A stretch of 64,000 nucleotides of DNA, taken from NCBI RefSeq assembly GCF_032854445.1, contig NC_088304.1:20123850-20187849 (forward strand), read 5' to 3'. Below are positions 58,046 to 64,000 of the stretch, in pieces; positions within the stretch are counted from its first letter, which is position 1, and every line of letters begins with the position of its first letter. Source of the DNA: Liolophura sinensis (taxonomy: Eukaryota; Mollusca; Polyplacophora; Chitonida; Chitonidae). The notes under the pieces were generated by a model. That model worked only from the letters and a program-made list of their open reading frames with translations. It had not been told where the DNA came from and searched no databases. Made by a program: the position numbers and the translations under genes.

Positions 58046-59654
58046 ATTGTAGAGGCCCCAGACCAAGGCTGGGACCGATTCGGCACCTCGTGTATTCTTG
58101 CCATTTAGAGACTCTTACCCATTCATTCCAAGATCCATTCTCATCCTATTTGATTGCAATATTCTTTCGAGCGACGTAAACCACCAACATTATAAATGAA
58201 ACAAACAACCAAATAATCTAGGAAAAAAATCCCAGCCCACATGTAACTATTTGGCTGTACATCATTCTGTTACACTGCGCAGTCTACACTCTTGCAACCG
58301 CTCTCCTAGCGCCTATCACTGAAGATTAATTTGTCTAGTTATTGCAAAATATGCGTTTAATTCCTCTTCTGGGACAGGACGTGAATATCTAACGCGCCTG
58401 TTAGCAGGTACAGATGTTTGCCACTGCGATGCATTGGCCATCAGTTCATGAATACTGATGTATTTTAGCTTGTTATATGCGCAGACTGGGCCTCTGAACC
58501 CTGAGTTATCTCCCCTCCCGGAGGAGTCATCATTCCAGCTCTCGGAAAATGGGACTATTTTCTCTTTATGAATTACTTATCGCTCCTAGGAGGCGGTAAT
58601 TTAGATATTTATTCAAAGCTTCATTGGCGTGGAAGTCATCAAAGTGTTCTTCAGGGTTGCTTATGCGCGGTAAGAAGAGCTTAGAAGAACGTTATGTTCT
58701 ACACCTACTGAACTTTCATCATTTGCTTGTAAGGGCACTAGCATTTGATAATTCCCAGTGTAGCCCTCTACCACAAGCGCCTCTTTTATATTCATAAAAA
58801 TAGCCTGTTTTCTCTCTAAACAAAAATGATGTCAAGCGTACAGTTACTTCAAACTTACCGGTACATAAGAGTTCTCTTCTTTTTTGGACCGATAGTCTGT
58901 ACATCAGCTCGGACAACAACGGAACATGGGTATCTCGAAACATAATTTTCATTTGCGCTTGTGTTGAATTGCACATTGTGTTGAAGATCAGTTTTGTGAA
59001 ATTTAGCCTCTATTGCAGTAGTTGTTTAGTTAATTTTAATGTCATGTTTAAATTACTAAGTGTACATTTTGTAAGCCTTTACATCCATGATAGAGCTGTT
59101 TCAAATGTACTTATTACAGTCATTACTTGCTTCAACGCTACCACAGCAGAGTGCAGTCCAGGGTGTGCCTGTGCTACTTTTGTCAGCACTACTTGCAGAA
59201 ATGCCACCAGAACTCCAAAGATTTATTCAGAACAAGTGACATTTAGCCAACCCCCTGGGCCATTCTTAAGGCTCGAGACAGATATAAAATTCCTCCTGCC
59301 TAGTCCACAGGGACACCTCAAGACAGTTGTAATTCGATTTGATCCCGGTGGTCGTGTGAATTAGGTCAATTAAAGAGATACATCACTGAATCAAAATTCT
59401 CCCTATGGCCAGGCGCTTGATGGCGTCTCTTGAACACCTGACAATGACGTAGTTTTTTGATCAAATGACAGATTAGCTACGTACACATTTGAACGAATCT
59501 TTGCAGCTAAGCTGATCATTTGTGACCCCTGAATCTACAGCGGATTAGACCGAGGTGGCGTTGCATTTGTACTGTTCTTTTTGGCTATCTTGGTAAGATT
59601 TTTCCAAAGATAAGCGTCATGGCCGACATTCGTATACCATTCGTAGTCCGCAAA
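58046..59654. other. Noncoding DNA with one doubtful ORF
   Basis: A 131-codon plus-strand frame (58,969-59,364) has a hydrophobic N-terminal half followed by a cysteine-rich segment (CFNATTAECSPGCACATF) with two N-glycosylation sequons. It matches no family I know and has no supporting splice or promoter signals; chance is the simplest reading. Nothing else seen. Confidence 0.4.
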
Positions 59655-60030
59655 GGGCGTTCCAAGTAGATAATCGCAAGATCCATTTCCTAAACAACGT
59701 TTAACACTAGCTCCCAAAGACAAAGGTATGTAAGAAATGATACAAACAGGAAATAAAGTCGGAAACACATCAGAGAGAAGCTGTCATCAGTTTTCAATGA
59801 TGCCGAGCAGATATTTGATATTCCAGGCACGAATACCACATCAAAGTGTAAATTCGTAGTTCATGAATGAGTTCCAGGTCAAATAACAATTAAACAATGT
59901 ATCGCAGTCGCGCTTTGATTGCAAGAGGTCATAAAGGCATCATGTAGATGTAATGAGCATGGCTACCAATTACGGCTCCTAGCCCCAGATTAAGCGGTAT
60001 TAGATACAGTTCGAAGATGACGAGCGTTAC
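59655..60030 (+). repeat. Dispersed repeat D2, copy beside the Penelope-like element
   Basis: CGTTCCAAGTAGATAATCGC, TCATCAGTTTTCAATGATGC, GTCGCGCTTTGATTGCAAG and CCCAGATTAAGCGGTATTAG match 42,555-42,930 in order. It ends about 230 bp from the retroelement's last stop codon. Confidence 0.65.
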
Positions 60031-60262
60031 AGACCTTAACCGAACAGATTGTGATTCAAAAATGATGGACAATTACGTCTTTCTCGTTTATATGTAACGA
60101 TCTCATACTACATCTATGATGTTACACATGACATGCTGGTCTGTATGAAAGCTGTCTACAAGATAGAGGGTTACTCTCGGCAACAAGCGCCATCTGTGTT
60201 GTTAAATACCATGTACGCAATAGATATGTACATAAGGATAACAGCGCCGTCCATGTGGTTAA

Positions 60263-61724
60263 TTACAATGCAGATCGCCAGAGATTCTGAACGCTCTGTC
60301 CATACCTGCCAACGAAGGTGTTATTGTAAAATTTGAGAAAATTAGAATGAAGGCGTATGATGGAGTGTCCTTGACAAACCAGTTTTTGAACTAACAACTT
60401 TTGACGCAGATTAAAGTCATTACAATTTACGCAAGATCTAACAAATGCTATAAGGTGAGATATGTATACGCCATATGCAGGAAACTTTGGTATATTGCTA
60501 TCCAAATAAGGATAATTTACAATATCAAAATTGAAATTATTCCTTTTGTCGTAAAGACGGCGTGAAAGGAGACCTTGTTCGTCTTTGTGCAGATATAGAT
60601 CCGAGTAAGATGTACCATCAGGACTATCTGTTGAACCCTTTAAATTCAGTGAAGGTGGATATATTTCCTTCACCGCTTCAGCAATATGGGGTTATTTAAC
60701 GTCAGTTGATCATCAATATACCGCTGGGTAAATGAAAAGGATCGATCTTTAAAGATATTACTTTTAACTAAATTCTGCACATAGTCGTATTCAGGTAAAA
60801 CAGGTATAGATCTGCCAAAAGAGGTGCACAGTTGGTACCCACTGGAATACCTATGCACTGTTGGTAAATGGTATCCCCGAATTTCACATGGATGTTATTA
60901 ATGAGAAATTCAAGTAATTCAATAAATAATGTAACATCCCATGAGTGGTAACGTTAATAAATAGCAGAACAAAAGAAAGCCTTATTGCTTCTGACAATGT
61001 AACGGTGACCTGTTTTAGTAAATGCCGAGACAATTAACAACGATATTCTTTTAATAAGATCTTTGCGCGGAATTGTAGTATAGAGAGTAGAGAAATCCCA
61101 TGTGGATACGTCTTTGTACGGTATATGCCTATGAGCATCAAGTTGTTCTGTAAGACGTTTGGAGTTGTTAAGAATCCACATGCAGTTGATACCTGATTTT
61201 TTTTGTCGTGGCACAATACTTATTCCAAAATGACTTTACTTCTTGAAGAACGCTCTCGTAAGTAGGGATGACAAGAGTTTGTTGGTACAGCTTCTTGAAC
61301 CCGCAATAAATCGAGCCTTGTATGGGGATTTATGCATTTTAGGAATCCAGTACAGTTGTGGTATTTCTGCATGACGGGTAGGTATATTTATGCACCTTTC
61401 TTTAAGAAAGGTTTTGTGTTTATTAAATAGTTCCTCCAGAGTTCATGTTGTAACAGAATACGTGAATGTTGTCATAGATGTACACAGCTCTTGAACAAGA
61501 ATTTGATGATAATAATTCTTGCAAATAAAGATGACATTATTCGGAGCCTTTTCTGCTACAGTGATGACAAATGTACTATGAAGGTCAGCAAGTGTTTCTT
61601 GCACAGTGGGATCCTTCAGAACCTGTTTAACTTTAGGTAGAGCATCAATGTCTATACGGTGTATAGCTAAACTAACCTTCTTTTTAACAATCTCAAGCCA
61701 ATCGTTAAGTACCGAAGAATCCAC
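60263..61724 (-). pseudogene. Reverse transcriptase core of the Penelope-like element, broken
   Basis: Ordered RT landmarks: STFVITVAEKAPNNV (61,724-61,443 frame), an in-frame stop at 61,443, IPKMHKS (61,346-61,326), RFIAGS (61,313-61,296), motif A DFSTLYTTIP near 61,097-61,068, an in-frame stop at 60,954, motif B GIPVGTNCAPLLADL, motif C YIDD at 60,720-60,709, and a C-terminal region with FPAYGVYIS ending at 60,263. Frameshifts lie near 61,240, in a T8 run at 61,197-61,204, near 60,795 and near 60,690. All catalytic aspartates (motif A Asp, YIDD) remain readable, so decay may be moderate in age. Confidence 0.85.
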
Positions 61725-61745
61725 TTTCTCCCGTTTTGACCATTT

Positions 61746-62196
61746 TTAAACATATTCCTCAAGCGCCGAGATGATATTTTTTATGTTAGATCTAATGTTG
61801 ACATTTCTCTTTTCTCTATACTTTGGACCTCTCACAAAGAGATTCCTTAGATCATGATTCTTAACAATATTAAGGTCACCGGTCAGGACATATTTACATT
61901 TGTCGTGGGTAAAAACTGAGGATTCACAATCACAAACAACTCCTTGATGGCCTGGAATAATTGAAAATTTTAGAAGCGATAGGCTTTGTATACTCATAGG
62001 ATATGCAAAGGGGCTCTTGGATATTAAAATAATTAGGCACAGCACTATGAACATCATCAAGTTCATTAAAGATGCGTGGTACGTTAATTAAATCAAGGCC
62101 TCTGTCTAAATACTTTATCTTCAAAAGAGTCGATCGTGTTGAGTTACAGTTGTAGTTACATGGCAATACAGTCAAAAATACGATATGTCTTGACAC
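61746..62196 (-). pseudogene. RT N-terminal region of the Penelope-like element, frameshifted
   Basis: Two overlapping frames (62,196-61,930 and 62,066-61,746) together cover one region; the break is near 61,975. Landmarks of this retroelement group are VLTGDLNIVKNHDLRNLF and GPKYREKRNVNIR, followed by a stop at 61,746. The next piece of protein restarts at 61,724 in another frame. Confidence 0.78.
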
Positions 62197-62801
62197 AGAC
62201 GTACAAGGTGAGGTGGAACATTAAAATTGTGTATGTTATTGGATGCCTGTTTTTGCAAATTCAGTGGCAGTGCATATAATACTGTGCGTAGAGCATGCAT
62301 GCTATTGGTGTCATACAACAATCCTGCTGAATAGCTAACTGTAACGTGTTTGTGAATCATGTTTCTATTCAACTTCCTCCTACAATTACAGTGAGGCCTA
62401 CGTTTATGGTATTTGAACAAATTTGTTATGATGGAGTCATTTGGTTGACTAGATGTTACATTGCTGATTCCCATAACGTTATCATTCAACCCATACGGGA
62501 AGACTGAACCAATCTCTAGCATCCAGAAAAGTTCAAGGTCACGGATTTTACGTTTAAATGGATGAACCGATTCTATTATTTGAATGCTGAAATGGTCCCA
62601 GTCATGGTCGGAGTCACAGAAATGCTTGCCTAATAGCAATTGTTTCTTGCGCACGGACTTACGATGTCCGTTCAATGTAATACTTATACATGCACATTTT
62701 TGTTTTTCATTTGTTGGCCACAAACTCGTCATATCGTTGTTACCGCGTGTATGGCTCCGTGACGAGACAAGCTCAGAAATGACGCACCGCGCTAGGTGCA
62801 T
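62172..62801 (-). pseudogene. GIY-YIG endonuclease remnant and linker of the Penelope-like element
   Basis: 209-codon frame. Residues ~38-110 match the C-terminal half of GIY-YIG domains of this retroelement group: LNGHRKSVRKKQ, then GKHFCDSDHDWDHF with histidines in place, IQIIE, and RDLELFWMLEIGSVFPYGLN, where Glu90 is at the position of the metal-binding glutamate. The first ~30 residues do not resemble the missing GIY/YIG strands. A basic linker (HKRRPHCNCRRKLNR, residues 131-146) follows, as in related elements between endonuclease and RT. The frame ends at a stop near 62,172 while the family sequence continues in another frame (62,196-61,930). Endonuclease activity is not expected. Confidence 0.8.
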
Positions 62802-64000
62802 GCATTAGGTCTTACATTAACTTCTTTGGACGCAAGTTCATACAGGTTACATACTGTGAATATATGAGCATATATTTAATAGAACTGTCTCATGTATATC
62901 TATTTTTCTTACAACACAATGGTATAGACGTCGATTTGCAGAACTTTGTAGATGTGGGCAAGCATATTTACGCAAATGTCTGGCGCATCTTGCCCGTTTA
63001 TGAAGTCACTGTTTAACTAGAAGATATGTCGCAATTTTACGCGTGCTGGTTTCACACCCTTCCTCTCCCTCTGTTTTCTTTCTCTGATTTTGTATACCGC
63101 CCCTGGCCCCCGCTCCCCTCTTTCACGGAGGAGCCTGACAAAACTTATATGAAAATTATATAAAATTATATGACAAAAATTGTGATTGTTTCATTTCGAG
63201 TATTTTATGATATTTGACACTTGAAACACTTAGGCAATACCTGTGAAACCGGAAACGGCAGTCTACTCTGATGTGGTTAGTTATAACATGACACACATGA
63301 TGAAGTCACGCATACGCCATAATTCATGTCGAAAAGCGGGTTCTGTTTCGGTTCATCTATGTTTCACTTTTATTTCCTTCTATAAAAACTTATAGAAGTT
63401 GAAAGGCTGTGACAGCCTGGCACAAGCCGTTTCCTTTTCCCGGTGATCTGCCATTTCGAATCAGTTGCCTGCCATGTAGTTATAAAAGACTTTATCGTTG
63501 CAAGCAGTTGCGTCAATTAAAGGATATCCATCCCAAAGCAAGCTTTGGATAATCGGCAGTTCAAATTCCAAAGAACAACGATCATTAATTTCCTGTTCCC
63601 CAGTAGTGTTTTTTTTTTTTATTAATCTGGATCGGGTTCCGTATTACCATTGTTAACTTTGATTCAATTAGGCTCATAACCCATAAAGGTCTACGATAAG
63701 ATAACCATCGAAAAACACTCCGCAGTTTCGAATTCCGGCAAGTTATTCATTGCTTTGATCAATAGCGTTGCTGTGTGAGAACAGTGCCATTAACAAAATC
63801 GGTTAAGCCCTGCAACGGAGAACCTTTTTTGTTACATGAGCGCATTGATTTTCCTTAATGTTTAGGTAGTACATTTAGTAGACTTAAGCCACATGCAGAT
63901 CCCGGTTGTTCAAAACTGTTTTAAAATTTAATAGCAGATTTAACGTTAAGCTAAGACTTCAATTTTGTACTTAACTCAAAAATAACGGCGTAACAGTATA
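62802..64000. other. Noncoding DNA upstream of the retroelement
   Basis: AT-rich; no frame above 60 codons, no SINE and no tandem repeat recognised. The missing 5' part of the Penelope-like element was not found here. Confidence 0.55.

Larger units (their letters stand above)
60263..62801 (-). mobile_element. Decayed Penelope-like retroelement, Naiad-type (GIY-YIG before RT)
   Basis: Minus-strand order: remains of a GIY-YIG endonuclease (62,801 to ~62,470), a basic linker, an RT N-terminal region (62,196-61,746), RT core (61,724-60,670) and RT C-terminal region (60,673-60,263). In most Penelope-like elements GIY-YIG follows RT; an N-terminal position defines the permuted Naiad/Chlamys group (established knowledge). 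The GIY and YIG strands themselves are not visible upstream, suggesting 5' truncation. At least five frameshifts and several in-frame stops mean it cannot encode an active enzyme. Terminal repeats were not found. Confidence 0.85.

Noticed and set aside
58969-59364. Secreted cysteine-rich protein
   Set aside because: The N-terminal half is low-complexity hydrophobic sequence from AT-rich DNA, no clear signal peptide cleavage or cysteine spacing of a known family; left as doubtful.

Overview
This looks like a gene-poor, repeat-rich piece of an invertebrate nuclear genome. It is AT-rich, has no long multi-domain ORFs and no operon-like packing, and is full of tRNA-headed SINEs, inverted-repeat elements and diverged tandem repeats. 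The SINE tails (GACGTTAAACCCCAAGCACTC followed by ACTC repeats, and TACGGCGTTAAACACC followed by AAATA repeats) and a Naiad-type Penelope-like element point to a lophotrochozoan, most likely a mollusc. That placement is from memory of repeat styles, not from a search.

Region 1 (1 to about 26,561) is a macrosatellite, a tandem array with a unit of about 11 kb. Positions 1 and 11,016 start the same sequence (offset 11,015), and a third, truncated unit begins at the minisatellite near 21,946. Each unit starts with a 24-bp minisatellite, then carries two diverged internal copies (A and B) of an older 2-3 kb repeat, several SINEs, and an inverted-repeat element near its end. Units 1 and 2 differ by under 1% over the first 4.3 kb and by several percent in much of the rest. 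Unit-specific SINE insertions with clear target-site duplications show the units are real, separate copies.

Region 2 (26.6 to about 60 kb) is mostly single-copy noncoding DNA with scattered SINEs of three families, four related inverted-repeat elements (two of them inside the array units), two unclassified dispersed repeats, minisatellites and a 66-bp near-palindrome. Evidence for host genes is weak: a possible promoter and first exon ending in a strong splice donor at 31,315, and one possible 154-bp internal exon at 43,117-43,270. Several balanced-composition stretches (47.4, 49.7 and 52.6-53.4 kb) could be regulatory DNA.

Region 3 (60,263-62,801, minus strand) is a decayed Penelope-like retroelement. 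GIY-YIG endonuclease remains lie upstream of the reverse transcriptase, the permuted order known from Naiad/Chlamys elements. Its RT motifs, including YIDD, can still be read, but stops and frameshifts make it inactive.

No complete protein-coding host gene, rRNA, functional tRNA or CRISPR array could be supported. Reading frames of 60-220 codons inside repeats are consequences of the repeats.
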